From assembly GCA_029838215.1 (NCBI GenBank), contig JALGVI010000012.1:1-64000 (forward strand): a stretch of 64,000 nt of DNA, written 5' to 3'. The translations under genes were made by a program, and so were the position numbers. Positions 10,109 to 18,499 of this stretch are shown one piece after another (position 1 is the stretch's first letter; each line of letters starts with the position of its first letter). This DNA comes from Candidatus Helarchaeota archaeon. Lineage in GTDB: Archaea > Asgardarchaeota > Lokiarchaeia > Helarchaeales > RDOG01. The notes beneath the pieces are model-generated. The model worked only from the letters and a program-made list of their open reading frames with translations. It searched no databases and was not told the origin of the DNA.

Positions 10109-10168
10109 TTTTATCGCTCGACGATTTTCTTAGACCTGAAGACGTGATTATTTCACATACCATGCTTT

Positions 10169-10981
10169 TTACGGTTTATCCCACTTCGGTCTTACAAATG
10201 GTGGATTCACGCATCTTTTTTCCGTTTGGATTGATTCTATGATCTCCAAATCTTCCGCATCCAGAGTAATGTTTAATGCATCATGACAATCTTTAATATG
10301 TGACTCGCTCGTTGCTTTTGGAATGGGAACCGCTCCGTGTTCCATTATCCATGCAAGCGATACTTGAAACTCACTAACCCTGTGCTTGCTTGCAACTTGA
10401 GATATTTCGGGATAATTCTTGATTTTTCCTCTTGCCAGCGGAGAATAAGCGACCAAATAAATATTTTTTTGGGCTTGATATTCTCGCAGCGTTTTTTGCT
10501 TTAATAGGGGATGATGTTCTACTTGGTTTGCTACAATTGGTTTATCACACGTTGCTATTGCTTCATCTAAACGTTTAATATTAAAATTCGATACTCCCAC
10601 ATGCTTGATCTTGCCTTCATCTACCAATTCACTGAAGGCAGCTAAAGTCTTGTTTGCTTTATAAAAAAATGGCATCGGCCAATGAACATATAATAGGTCA
10701 ACATTATCAAGCCGGAGCTTTTCTAAACTTTGGTACGTACTTTTCTTAACGCTTTTCGGTCTAAGCTTATGAATCCATACTTTTGTCGCAATGATTAGAT
10801 CCTTACGATCAATTGTTGCTTCGGCTAATGCTGCCCCTACTTGTGATTCGTTTCCATAAGCCTGAGCAGTGTCAATGTGCCTAAATCCAATATCAATGGC
10901 TTTTAATACCGATTTCGTGCAGGTTTCGCCCTTTAATTGCCAAGTTCCAAAACCGATTCTTGGAAGTTTTAATTCTGCCAT
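10169..10981 (-). CDS. Aldo-keto reductase
   Basis: A 270-residue cytosolic NAD(P)H-dependent oxidoreductase of the AKR superfamily. It has GFGTWQLKG at the N-terminus and the conserved GFRHIDTAQAYGNE segment, with catalytic Asp and Tyr near residues 40-45. It also has the Lys/His motifs (ATKVW, YVHWP) and GVSNFN near 130. The C-terminus carries the coenzyme-binding IPKATSESH. Length is typical. AKRs reduce aldehydes and ketones; the specific substrate cannot be read. It follows the CruF-like/CoA-transferase cluster in the same direction, 111 bp from the small membrane gene, so it may act on a product of that pathway. A GTGA sequence precedes the ATG. Confidence 0.9.
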   Translation of the reverse strand: MAELKLPRIGFGTWQLKGETCTKSVLKAIDIGFRHIDTAQAYGNESQVGAALAEATIDRKDLIIATKVWIHKLRPKSVKKSTYQSLEKLRLDNVDLLYVHWPMPFFYKANKTLAAFSELVDEGKIKHVGVSNFNIKRLDEAIATCDKPIVANQVEHHPLLKQKTLREYQAQKNIYLVAYSPLARGKIKNYPEISQVASKHRVSEFQVSLAWIMEHGAVPIPKATSESHIKDCHDALNITLDAEDLEIIESIQTEKRCVNPPFVRPKWDKP

Positions 10982-11091
10982 TCAAGTCACTTTTTGTTAA
11001 ATCTTTTATAATAATCGTATTTTAAAATTGATCATTCAGTTTTAATGCAATTCGCAAGATTTAAAAGTAATTAGAAAAAAAATGAGGTTTT

Positions 11092-11351
11092 TTAATCGCT
11101 TCGGAGCAATTTTATGATGAAAATTGCAAATATAGCGTACACCGGAATCTGGATGAGAACAATCAGAAATAATAGCTCAAAGATATTGAGGGGATATGGT
11201 CCCGCTACTTGTCCATCATACCACGGACCAAAAGGATATGCGAATGGCCAAAAGCAAAAACAATGAGACCGGCAATCACGTTTGCAATCCAGAACCCGAA
11301 GAAACCTAACAGTGGAATTATTATGAATTTTTTATCCTTCACGTCGGCCAT
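11092..11351 (-). pseudogene. Small two-helix membrane protein, frameshifted
   Basis: Reading from the ATG at 11351 gives MADVKDKKFIIIPLLGFFG and then a first membrane helix, but the frame soon ends in an early stop. Restoring one T in the T4 run at 11250-11253 lets it continue as FWPFAYPFGPWYDGQVAGP and a second helix ending in KLLRSD at 11092, about 86 residues in all. This restored product resembles the intact 80-residue protein at 12310-12552, which also follows a CruF-like gene. The spacing of one base after the upstream gene supports a real gene. The lesion could be a true inactivating frameshift, a sequencing error in a short homopolymer, or, less likely, programmed frameshifting. Confidence 0.7.
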
Positions 11352-11352
11352 G

Positions 11353-12135
11353 TCATATGCCTCCAAAAGTGATATTATATCCCCAGAATGGCGTTAGTGC
11401 TAAGACGATCGTTAATCCTCCTACCAGAAAAATTGTTCCAATTTCTAACATCAGCAATAAAGGATAAAACGCAACTATCGTCCATTTCTTGCCAATCTTC
11501 TCTTCAAGTCCACAAATTTTTGGCCAAAACATAGCAAAACACGAAATCAAGATCCACCAACCGATGAAATTCGAAATCGGTATGCCAAGAATGCATAGCG
11601 CTTCACCCGGCGTGTTCAACCAGTACCAGTTACGAAGTCGTGTTTGAAAAGGATCAATCATCAAGTCCATGACCATGGCAAGTAGCCCGCACAGGACCGA
11701 TTTAATGACCAATCCTTTATTTCCTTCCACGTTGTTAAAGATGTAATCCATAATCTCATAGGAAGAATAGGCAATAACGAACCATGCAACGCAGACAACA
11801 ATAGGAACTGCCATGAACCAAAGCGTATAGGCATGATAGTTGAACTGATATGTATTTTGTGTTGGTATGAAATATCCTGCAACTATCATGAAATTCTCTT
11901 CCAATCCCGTATACACGAAAGACCCCGAAAAGAAAAGTAACATCTTCCAAAGGTCATACTTCTTCGACCCGTGATATATTAGCATTATTGCAATGCCATA
12001 GGTCATCGCATCCATGATCCAGACACCAGGGTTCGTGAGGAGCATCGTCACTATGTAAAATGGCTTGATTGGAAGAAAAAAGAATTCAAAAAAGAATGGT
12101 TGATAACTCGTCATTCTCGAAGCCCTCAGAAACAT
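11353..12135 (-). CDS. CruF-like carotenoid/isoprenoid-biosynthesis membrane protein, copy 2
   Basis: A 260-residue polytopic membrane protein with about seven helices. The loop DLMIDPFQTRLRNWYWLNTP followed by GIPISNFIGWW matches the conserved region of the CruF / C50-carotenoid hydratase family, where MDP...FWYW...G.P.SNF.GW is typical. Known family members hydrate the psi end of acyclic carotenoids. It is a paralogue of 12563-13300, and each copy is followed by a small two-helix protein. The first ATG lies 15 bases inside the frame relative to a second in-frame Met-Thr, so the exact start is slightly uncertain. Substrate is inferred only from family and neighbours; archaeal homologues could act on other isoprenoids. 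Confidence 0.7.
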   Translation of the reverse strand: MFLRASRMTSYQPFFFEFFFLPIKPFYIVTMLLTNPGVWIMDAMTYGIAIMLIYHGSKKYDLWKMLLFFSGSFVYTGLEENFMIVAGYFIPTQNTYQFNYHAYTLWFMAVPIVVCVAWFVIAYSSYEIMDYIFNNVEGNKGLVIKSVLCGLLAMVMDLMIDPFQTRLRNWYWLNTPGEALCILGIPISNFIGWWILISCFAMFWPKICGLEEKIGKKWTIVAFYPLLLMLEIGTIFLVGGLTIVLALTPFWGYNITFGGI

Positions 12136-12309
12136 GTTTTAGAATTAAAATCAACTTACTTCTCCTTTTTAATCTTTCCTTATTTGTTTAAATTTGCATT
12201 ATTCATGCATAGAGAGAATTTGATATCTGCATGCGAAATTTGAAAAAAAAGACAAGATAAAAGGAATGCAGGACAGATCTTGGAGCTCGGATGGATGACC
12301 GTCTCGTGT

Positions 12310-12552
12310 TCATGGTTCGGCAGGAGCTTCTCCTTTTTTTATTTTGATCACGGCATAAATGGCACAAATCCAGAAAGGAGTCGGAATGAGATATAGAATG
12401 AGAAGTTTCACGATATCAAGCGGAACGGTACTAGAATATGGTGATAAAACCGAGGTTATCTGAAAAATAAAGACGATCAGACCGATGACATAATAAATGA
12501 CTGCAAATCCCATGATGGAAATAATAGGGAAGTATCTCTTTTCGATTTTCAT
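12310..12552 (-). CDS. Small two-helix membrane protein, intact copy
   Basis: An 80-residue protein with two hydrophobic helices (about 8-33 and 47-68) and a short charged C-terminal tail. It starts 10 bases after the stop of the first CruF-like gene and is clearly co-transcribed. It is related to the frameshifted product at 11092-11351: same length, same helix spacing, similar IIxxxGF...VIxGLIVF core. It may be a partner or assembly subunit of the CruF-like protein. No known family was recognised. Confidence 0.7.
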   Translation of the reverse strand: MKIEKRYFPIISIMGFAVIYYVIGLIVFIFQITSVLSPYSSTVPLDIVKLLILYLIPTPFWICAIYAVIKIKKGEAPAEP

Positions 12553-12562
12553 GATTCACACC

Positions 12563-13300
12563 TCATATTGGACCGCCAAACGTCCAAAACGTGATATCTA
12601 CTCCGTTCAAGATTGATAAAGGAATGGTCACTCCGATAATGATGACGACAGTTGCTACAAGCAGACCGAGCAATCCTGCAAAAAAGATCAGCGTTTTTTT
12701 CACGGGTTTCCAATCTTTTTCCGTTATTTTAGTCCAATAGATCGAAAATAGGAAGATGAGCAAGAACCATCCATAGAAATTACTTATCGGTATGCCCAGA
12801 ACCCACACATTTGCATTTCTTGCGGAAAGCCAATACCAAAACGTGTAACGCACGGCAATGGGATCCACCATTAAATCAATATTCATCGCCAGCAATCCTG
12901 CCAAAACGGATTTTTTATACAACCCCCACTTGGGAGCCATGGTATCAGCGATGTAAAATGCACCGTAGGCGAGAATGAACCACGAACATCCTGCAACGAT
13001 CGGGACGGCTAACCACCAGAAAATATTTGTCTGAAAATTGAAATAATAAGTTGGAATGCTCCCGGGAAGGTTTCCCATGATTATCCAAAAGTTTTCTTCT
13101 CCACACGTAAACACGAAGGACCCGAAAAAGAATAGGCAGGTATTGAGCAAGCCGTGATTTTTAACGGCATGATAAAATGTCAGGGCTGTTAGAACATAGA
13201 TAATGATTTCGATAGTTATTGAAACAGGATTAAATGCACGAACATCTTTAATCACCCAGAATAGTCGGATCCAAAAATCCGGTGGAACAGGACTTGTCAC
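12563..13300 (-). CDS. CruF-like carotenoid/isoprenoid-biosynthesis membrane protein, copy 1
   Basis: A 245-residue multi-helix membrane protein with the family core DLMVDPIAVRYTFWYWLSA and, just after it, LGIPISNFYGWF near residues 145-180. This matches CruF / bacterioruberin-type hydratase proteins more closely than copy 2 does, with VDPIAVR and FWYW both present. The C-terminus ends in an FWTFGGPI motif like the FWGYNITFGGI of copy 2. Expected action is addition of water to, or modification of, an acyclic isoprenoid end group in the membrane. It lies downstream of the CoA-transferase genes and in the same direction as the CrtI-like oxidoreductase, which supports a shared isoprenoid pathway. 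Confidence 0.75.
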   Translation of the reverse strand: MTSPVPPDFWIRLFWVIKDVRAFNPVSITIEIIIYVLTALTFYHAVKNHGLLNTCLFFFGSFVFTCGEENFWIIMGNLPGSIPTYYFNFQTNIFWWLAVPIVAGCSWFILAYGAFYIADTMAPKWGLYKKSVLAGLLAMNIDLMVDPIAVRYTFWYWLSARNANVWVLGIPISNFYGWFLLIFLFSIYWTKITEKDWKPVKKTLIFFAGLLGLLVATVVIIIGVTIPLSILNGVDITFWTFGGPI

Positions 13301-13448
13301 GTTATCCTCTCGCCGAACACGTCAAAATTCTATATTATCTTTGAATTAGGTCTGCTTCTATTTAAGATTTCTTCTTAGACCAATTCCAAAGAAGTTAAAA
13401 ATTTGCAGGCATGTTCGTTAAGAAAAAAGAGATTGGTTTTAAAAGATA

Positions 13449-14309
13449 TTAATATTTCACGCCTTTTTCTGCAATGCGCATCATTACTTGGTTCCTTAGA
13501 CTCGGGAAATCCATTTCTCGGTAACCTATCGGGTCGATTTTAGTGCGGATCATGTTGACTTCTTCATCTGTTGGTGCTCTAGTCGTGGGTATTTTTTCGG
13601 GGAGTACCGGTTCGAATCCCGTGTTCTCAAGGACTTCATCCAAGGTGATTCCTGGATGGATGCTCTTGATCATCATTGCACTTGTTTCGGGATCCGGTTC
13701 AAACACGCACAAGTTCGTTACAAATGCGATGCAACCTTCTCCTAAATTCAGGTCTCGTCGCCATTTAGAACGTGGATAACCCTTGACCATGAGGAAATCA
13801 ACTTTTTCAACGAGATTGCGCTTGATGTGGCGGGTTGTATAAAGCACGACACGTCCCATCAGATTAATGGCATCACTGACCGCCATCCCTCCTGGCAGGC
13901 GAAGTTTTGGCTTATGATAATTTTTTTCTTCGCCATAAATTACCGTATTGTTGCAATTAAAATATTTATCGATCTGTGCAGGTCTTAAAAATTCCAAGCT
14001 TAATCGTCCTTTTTGCCATTGATCCCACATCTCTCGAGCGTGCAGGTAATTTGTCAGCTTGATTTGTTCCCCATAATTTTTCAGACCTTCAGTCATTAAT
14101 TTCTCAAAGTTGATCGGTTCTGATGGCGAGACACCAAACGCAGAAAAGTACGTGATGTCAGGGGCGTGTGTTGCACGGGCTAGCTCAATTGCGACCATGG
14201 GTAACGGTGTTGCAGCACCTTGAAACATCACGTCACCATTCTTAATGTAATTTGCCAGCGTTACAGCCATTAATTCTGGAATCGTGAACTTTTGATCTTC
14301 TCCACTCAT
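13449..14309 (-). CDS. CoA-transferase family I, beta subunit
   Basis: A 286-residue protein of the glutaconate/3-oxoacid CoA-transferase B type. It contains GGMAVSDAINLMGRVV, the phrase CVFEPDPETSAMM, and the C-terminal signature IHPGITLDEVLENTGFEP that is characteristic of this subunit. The start overlaps the stop of the alpha-subunit gene by 4 bases (ATGA), a sign of translational coupling. The heterodimer moves CoA between carboxylic acids. Acyl specificity cannot be predicted; the neighbours (enoyl-CoA hydratase, FAD oxidoreductase, CruF-like proteins) suggest an isoprenoid or branched acid. Confidence 0.88.
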   Translation of the reverse strand: MSGEDQKFTIPELMAVTLANYIKNGDVMFQGAATPLPMVAIELARATHAPDITYFSAFGVSPSEPINFEKLMTEGLKNYGEQIKLTNYLHAREMWDQWQKGRLSLEFLRPAQIDKYFNCNNTVIYGEEKNYHKPKLRLPGGMAVSDAINLMGRVVLYTTRHIKRNLVEKVDFLMVKGYPRSKWRRDLNLGEGCIAFVTNLCVFEPDPETSAMMIKSIHPGITLDEVLENTGFEPVLPEKIPTTRAPTDEEVNMIRTKIDPIGYREMDFPSLRNQVMMRIAEKGVKY

Positions 14310-15181
14310 TTATTCTGCCTCCACCACTCCGTCAATTTTAACTTGAATTTATTCAAGTACTGTTCTCTATTGAAAGGAAACACGTTCTTTTCAAGATATC
14401 TTGCAAGCCGCCTTTGTTTTTTCAAGGCATTTCCAAGCGTCATCTGAACTGCCATGTCGTAGAAGTACAACGGTTTTACCATTCCGGGATGAGCACCATA
14501 TGGGACTTCAACCACGTAATCAACTTCAAAATTATTCAAGATCGTGTTAATGGGATTCCGGTAAATGTATTCCGTGTCCACGACCTTTTCAACAGTAACG
14601 ATGACTTTTCCACCTTTTTTAACCGAACGGGAAATGGAATCATCCATGTATGTCTTGATGTCTTCATACTGAATGTTACCCTGGTGGTCTCCGACCATTG
14701 CGTGAATCACCGTGAAGTCCGATTCTACTGCTTTTACTGCTACCAATTTTTGACCTTCAAATTCGATTTCTTTTAGGTAAGGGTTCACGTCTAATAATTC
14801 AGAATCATAACCGGATCGACAGGGCAAGTACGGCAAGCCCATTTCTGCAGCTCTCATCGCCCAGAAGAATTGCATTTCCGTGAATTCATTCACGTGAAGC
14901 GTCCCTTCTTGGACACGAGTCTGAAAATTGGGCGCAAAACCAGCGGTTTCTAAGCCAACATAAATCGTATTTAATTTGGAAATGCAGTCCATGCCAATCA
15001 TGGCATCTATTCCAAAATTTCCAGTGAGAACTGAAACTGTTAGATCTTTCTTTTGTTGTTTGATAATTTCATAGATGAATGCCATGGGTTTCATTTGCAT
15101 GAGCACGCCTCCAATGGCGATGCTGTCTCCATCATTGATCATACCCACGGCATCTTCTAATGAGATGACTTTATCTTTCAT
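14306..15181 (-). CDS. CoA-transferase family I, alpha subunit
   Basis: A 291-residue protein starting at the ATG at 15181, chosen because GGAGATGA sits just upstream and the 32 residues before it are atypical. It begins with KVISLEDAVGMINDGDSIAIGG, the usual N-terminus of CoA-transferase alpha subunits, where the GG loop binds CoA. Later parts include TVSVLTGNFGIDAMIG and EVPYGAHPGMV. It pairs with the beta subunit with which it overlaps by 4 bases. In family I the catalytic Glu lies in the beta chain, so this chain mainly supplies CoA binding. Substrate is unknown. Confidence 0.87.
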   Translation of the reverse strand: MKDKVISLEDAVGMINDGDSIAIGGVLMQMKPMAFIYEIIKQQKKDLTVSVLTGNFGIDAMIGMDCISKLNTIYVGLETAGFAPNFQTRVQEGTLHVNEFTEMQFFWAMRAAEMGLPYLPCRSGYDSELLDVNPYLKEIEFEGQKLVAVKAVESDFTVIHAMVGDHQGNIQYEDIKTYMDDSISRSVKKGGKVIVTVEKVVDTEYIYRNPINTILNNFEVDYVVEVPYGAHPGMVKPLYFYDMAVQMTLGNALKKQRRLARYLEKNVFPFNREQYLNKFKLKLTEWWRQNK

Positions 15182-15282
15182 GATTTCATCTCCAATGTTG
15201 ATAAATCGTTCTGAAAAAAGAAAGGAATTTGATTTTAAGAAAGTTGTTCTTAGTTTAAAAGAGAAAAAGTCCGCCAAAAAAA

Positions 15283-16746
15283 TTAAAGGATTTTTTGCTC
15301 TTGGAAGTATTCAAATAGTTCCAAAGCTGAATTTGCCGCCAGTTCAGTGCCAACACCCCAGCCACCTGCGTCGCCTCCTACCAAATAGAGATTCTTGATG
15401 GGAGTGATACTTGATGGTCGTTTTTTCCCGACCTGTCCGATGACTTGTCCAATACCCGTGCCTGCACCTTCTTTTCCCAACTTTGATTCTAAAAACACGT
15501 CTGAAACAAAATCCGTCCATAATATGTGTCCGTCTATCTCCGGCCATAGATCAAGCAGCGTGTTCAAGCAGGTTTCCTCCCATTTTTTATTCATCTTGCG
15601 CCGTTCTTCCATGGTTCCTCCGATTCCTAACGTTGGCGTCACGCAATGGAGATTCTGGCATCCCTTTGGTGCCAAATTTGGATCTAAGTTTGAGATCGGC
15701 ACGATCATTATGACACTCTTGCTCGGAACATCGTCAATGGTTAGCTGTTTTTTCTCACCTTCGACATTTGAGAAGTCTATGCTCTTAACATCTTTAGCAT
15801 CCATTTTTGGAACGTAATTTAACCATTTATCATCCGTCACGTGGATGTCGATGCCTAACTTTAATGAACAGACTTGCCCTCCCCAACTCAGGTTTTTTAT
15901 GCGCTCCACGTATTCTTTTTCAAAATGTTTTTCGCCGACAAGCTTTAGAATCGTGGTCTTAATATCTGAATTGGCTATGATCACGTCTGCTTCGTGATAT
16001 TCATTATCAGGTCCTACTTCCACTCCTTTGGCGACACCATCTTCAACGATGATCTTATTAACCGTGACGTTTTGCTTGACTTCTCCTCTATTTTCTTCAA
16101 CGGCTTGACAATAGGCATTTGGAATGGACTGGCATCCGCCTTTAACGTACCCCATGCTCATCGTTTCGGCATTTTTCTTGCTACATCTAAGGAATTCTCC
16201 CGTAGAAGTCGTATTCGGACCCGTTCCGAACATCAAGCCTGCTTGGAGGGTATACATGAAGGCATTCAATTTCTTTTCTTTAAGATAATCTATTAATGGC
16301 AAATCGTCAAATTGATACGTTTCTTCGTATGAAATTTCCTGTAACAACTGCTTGAATGATTTTTTACGTGATTTTCGTGGTTTTCGTTCGGTTTTTGGTT
16401 TTTTCGAGACTTTTTTCAATCCAAAGCTCATGACCTGTCCCATTAGATTGATGCGCGGTCCTGGGTTTCGGCAATATGCCCATTCTACGGCATTTTCCTT
16501 TCCAATCTTGCGGAGAATATCTCCCAATGGTCCTTTATCACAATTTCCGAAAATATGCGTGCCAACGTCGCAGACCCACTTATAGCCGTTCTTGTCTTCT
16601 TTAGTATATGAACCACACCTACCACCAAGCCAGGAGTTTTGCTCAAAAATCGTGACTTTATTCCCTGTATTGGTAGCAATCAGTGCTCCAACTCCCGATC
16701 CACCGATTCCACTCCCAATAATAACGATATTTTTCACGTCATCCAC
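15283..16746 (-). CDS. CrtI-like FAD-dependent isoprenoid oxidoreductase/desaturase
   Basis: A 487-residue flavoprotein. The N-terminus has the dinucleotide motif IIGSGIGGSGVGALIA followed by FEQNSWLGGRCGSY, the arrangement seen in phytoene desaturases, retinol saturases and related amine-oxidase-like enzymes. The C-terminus has NLYLVGGDAGGWGVGTELAA, the second FAD-contacting segment. A Lys/Arg-rich insertion lies near 105-130. The family desaturates, isomerises or saturates polyprenyl chains at the membrane. Its position between enoyl-CoA hydratase and CoA-transferase genes and upstream of two CruF-like genes supports an isoprenoid substrate. Whether it makes carotenoids or acts on another lipid is not decided. 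Confidence 0.82.
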   Translation of the reverse strand: MDDVKNIVIIGSGIGGSGVGALIATNTGNKVTIFEQNSWLGGRCGSYTKEDKNGYKWVCDVGTHIFGNCDKGPLGDILRKIGKENAVEWAYCRNPGPRINLMGQVMSFGLKKVSKKPKTERKPRKSRKKSFKQLLQEISYEETYQFDDLPLIDYLKEKKLNAFMYTLQAGLMFGTGPNTTSTGEFLRCSKKNAETMSMGYVKGGCQSIPNAYCQAVEENRGEVKQNVTVNKIIVEDGVAKGVEVGPDNEYHEADVIIANSDIKTTILKLVGEKHFEKEYVERIKNLSWGGQVCSLKLGIDIHVTDDKWLNYVPKMDAKDVKSIDFSNVEGEKKQLTIDDVPSKSVIMIVPISNLDPNLAPKGCQNLHCVTPTLGIGGTMEERRKMNKKWEETCLNTLLDLWPEIDGHILWTDFVSDVFLESKLGKEGAGTGIGQVIGQVGKKRPSSITPIKNLYLVGGDAGGWGVGTELAANSALELFEYFQEQKIL

Positions 16747-16788
16747 CTCTTTAAAAAGTAATAAAAGGAAAGAAAAAAGGTTTTAGAA

Positions 16789-17607
16789 TTATTTTCCCTT
16801 GAAAACGGGGTCTCGTTTTTCCTTGCGAGCTTTAAGAGCTTCGTTAAAATCTCCAGAAATCGCCGTCTTGTTAAGACCCTTATTTTCCCAATCTAGTGCA
16901 GTTTCCACTTCTTCAATTAGTGGTCTGTGTAATGCACGTTTTGCCATTCTAATGGCTAGAAATGCCCCTTTTGGAGGAATGATTTTCAATGCGGCTTCTC
17001 GCGCTGTATCCATTAATTTATCAAGAGGAACAACATCATTAACCAATCCTAGCTCAAGTGCCTTTTTAGCATCGATTTTTTCGCCAAAAAAGACAATTTC
17101 CTTGGTTTTATGAAAGCCGATGAGTCGCGGTAGAAGGTAAGTGCAGGCGAATTCCGGAATGATTCCAATTCTTACGAATGGGAGATGAATGTAGGCACTA
17201 TCTGCCATGTACACCAAGTCTGCACAAGCGAATGGCATTGTGAACCCCGCACCGATAGCCAAACCATTAATTGCGGCAATAATTGGTTTATCAAGTTTCC
17301 ACATTTTAACGCATAGTTTTTTTTGGGCGATATCAGTTATGTCTATTTCTTTTTTTAGTTCCGGGTCTAGCGTCTTTAGGAAATCCATGTTAAAGTATCC
17401 ACCAGAAGAAAACGCATCTTTGGCACCCGTGATGATCATGGCTCTTGCCGTTTTATCCTTGCCCATTATTTCCGTGGCGTACCATAACTCCAAGAAAGTG
17501 ATGTGACTCATTGCATTCTTTCTTTCAGGACGATTTAACGTGACGGTAACGATACCCGTTTTCTCGTCTTTTTCATAAACGATATCTTGGAAATCTTCAA
17601 TATTCAT
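16789..17607 (-). CDS. Enoyl-CoA hydratase/isomerase (crotonase) family
   Basis: A 272-residue crotonase-fold protein, taking the ATG at 17607 (AGGAAGAG upstream) over an in-frame codon 36 bases earlier. It begins VTLNRPERKNAMSH and carries the oxyanion-hole segments AKDAFSSGGYFNMDFL and AINGLAIGAGFTMPFACADLV. Then comes FVRIGIIPEFACTYLLPRL near 140-160, where a Glu, one of the family's acid-base positions, is present (IPEFA). Members hydrate or isomerise enoyl-CoA esters. It is the first gene of the minus-strand run toward the CoA-transferase and CruF-like genes, and its acyl-CoA substrate is probably supplied by that transferase. Confidence 0.88.
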   Translation of the reverse strand: MNIEDFQDIVYEKDEKTGIVTVTLNRPERKNAMSHITFLELWYATEIMGKDKTARAMIITGAKDAFSSGGYFNMDFLKTLDPELKKEIDITDIAQKKLCVKMWKLDKPIIAAINGLAIGAGFTMPFACADLVYMADSAYIHLPFVRIGIIPEFACTYLLPRLIGFHKTKEIVFFGEKIDAKKALELGLVNDVVPLDKLMDTAREAALKIIPPKGAFLAIRMAKRALHRPLIEEVETALDWENKGLNKTAISGDFNEALKARKEKRDPVFKGK

Positions 17608-17717
17608 GGTCAACTCTTCCTTAAAAGTGAGATTGGTAAACAATTTCCAGATGGAATCAATTTATTATAAGTAGAATTAAAATTTAATCATATCTTGCTT
17701 ATTTCACATCATTTCAA

Positions 17718-18452
17718 GTGGCGTCCGCGTTGGAACGAAAACAAAGCATTAAAAATGCATTTGATCGTATTTCAGAGCATTGGGATCGTGTTCGACGGCA
17801 CGCGTGGCCAAACATGATTCAATTCATGAATGAGTTCGGATTTCAGGAAGGATCAAGCACGTGCTTGGATATTGCCGCAGGAAATGGGCGACACACGCGA
17901 TATATGGCTCAATTTAACGCGTTATCTATTGGAATCGACCTGTCGCTCAATTTATTAAAAATTGCCAAAGAAAAACACACACAAGTAAATTGTGAATATG
18001 TCAATGCTGATGCTGCCAATCTTCCGTTTCGTGACGGTGTTTTTGACAGGGTCATGTTTATTTCAGCACTTCATCACTTGCCAAATACTGGTCGTTCCGC
18101 AGCACTCATCGAACTAAAACGAGTAATGTTTCCGGAAGCACTTGCTCTTATCACGGTTTGGATGCGCTCACTCAAGCGATTTGCCATCTTTTTTTTATTG
18201 GATTTTTTATTTTTAACGTTCCTCAAATCAAGCGATAAAGAATTTGGAGACATTCATGTTCCTTGGAGAGACGAGAAAAAGCAAGTTATTGCAAGTCGTT
18301 TTTACCATTTATTCACCAAAAAAGAATTGGAAAACGATTTACTTGCGGCTGGTTTCGAAATCATGGAATCTCGCAAGTGTGCAGGTAAATCAGGTCAAGA
18401 AAATGTTTTTGCTCTGGTTAAATTGAAGAAAAAACTATTTAAATCAAAATAA
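17718..18452 (+). CDS. Trm9/ALKBH8-like tRNA wobble-uridine methyltransferase
   Basis: A 244-residue SAM methyltransferase starting at GTG. Motif I is LDIAAGNGRHTRYMA. The segments NLPFRDGVFDRVMFISALHH, VPWRDEK and RFYHLFTKKELENDLLAAGF closely follow the order seen in eukaryotic Trm9 (LPxxxxxFDxxxSIAVxHH, VPW, RYYHLY..GEL). Trm9 methylates the carboxymethyluridine at the tRNA wobble position. In eukaryotes it works with Trm112; no Trm112 gene is in this window. A hydrophobic stretch near residues 153-170 replaces a disordered loop of the yeast protein. Other class I methyltransferases remain possible. Confidence 0.75.
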   Translation: MASALERKQSIKNAFDRISEHWDRVRRHAWPNMIQFMNEFGFQEGSSTCLDIAAGNGRHTRYMAQFNALSIGIDLSLNLLKIAKEKHTQVNCEYVNADAANLPFRDGVFDRVMFISALHHLPNTGRSAALIELKRVMFPEALALITVWMRSLKRFAIFFLLDFLFLTFLKSSDKEFGDIHVPWRDEKKQVIASRFYHLFTKKELENDLLAAGFEIMESRKCAGKSGQENVFALVKLKKKLFKSK

Positions 18453-18499
18453 TAAACCAAAATAGAAGTTATTTAAGAAATCATGGCAGGGGAAGTCAT

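Noticed and set aside
13609-13622. GGTTCGAATCCCG resembles a tRNA T arm.
   Set aside because: It lies inside the CoA-transferase beta gene, encoding a conserved ENTGFEP segment on the other strand, with no acceptor or anticodon stems around it.
14414-17113. Many plus-strand frames of 60-140 codons opposite the CrtI-like and CoA-transferase genes.
   Set aside because: They show no recognisable domains and are fully overlapped by well-supported genes.
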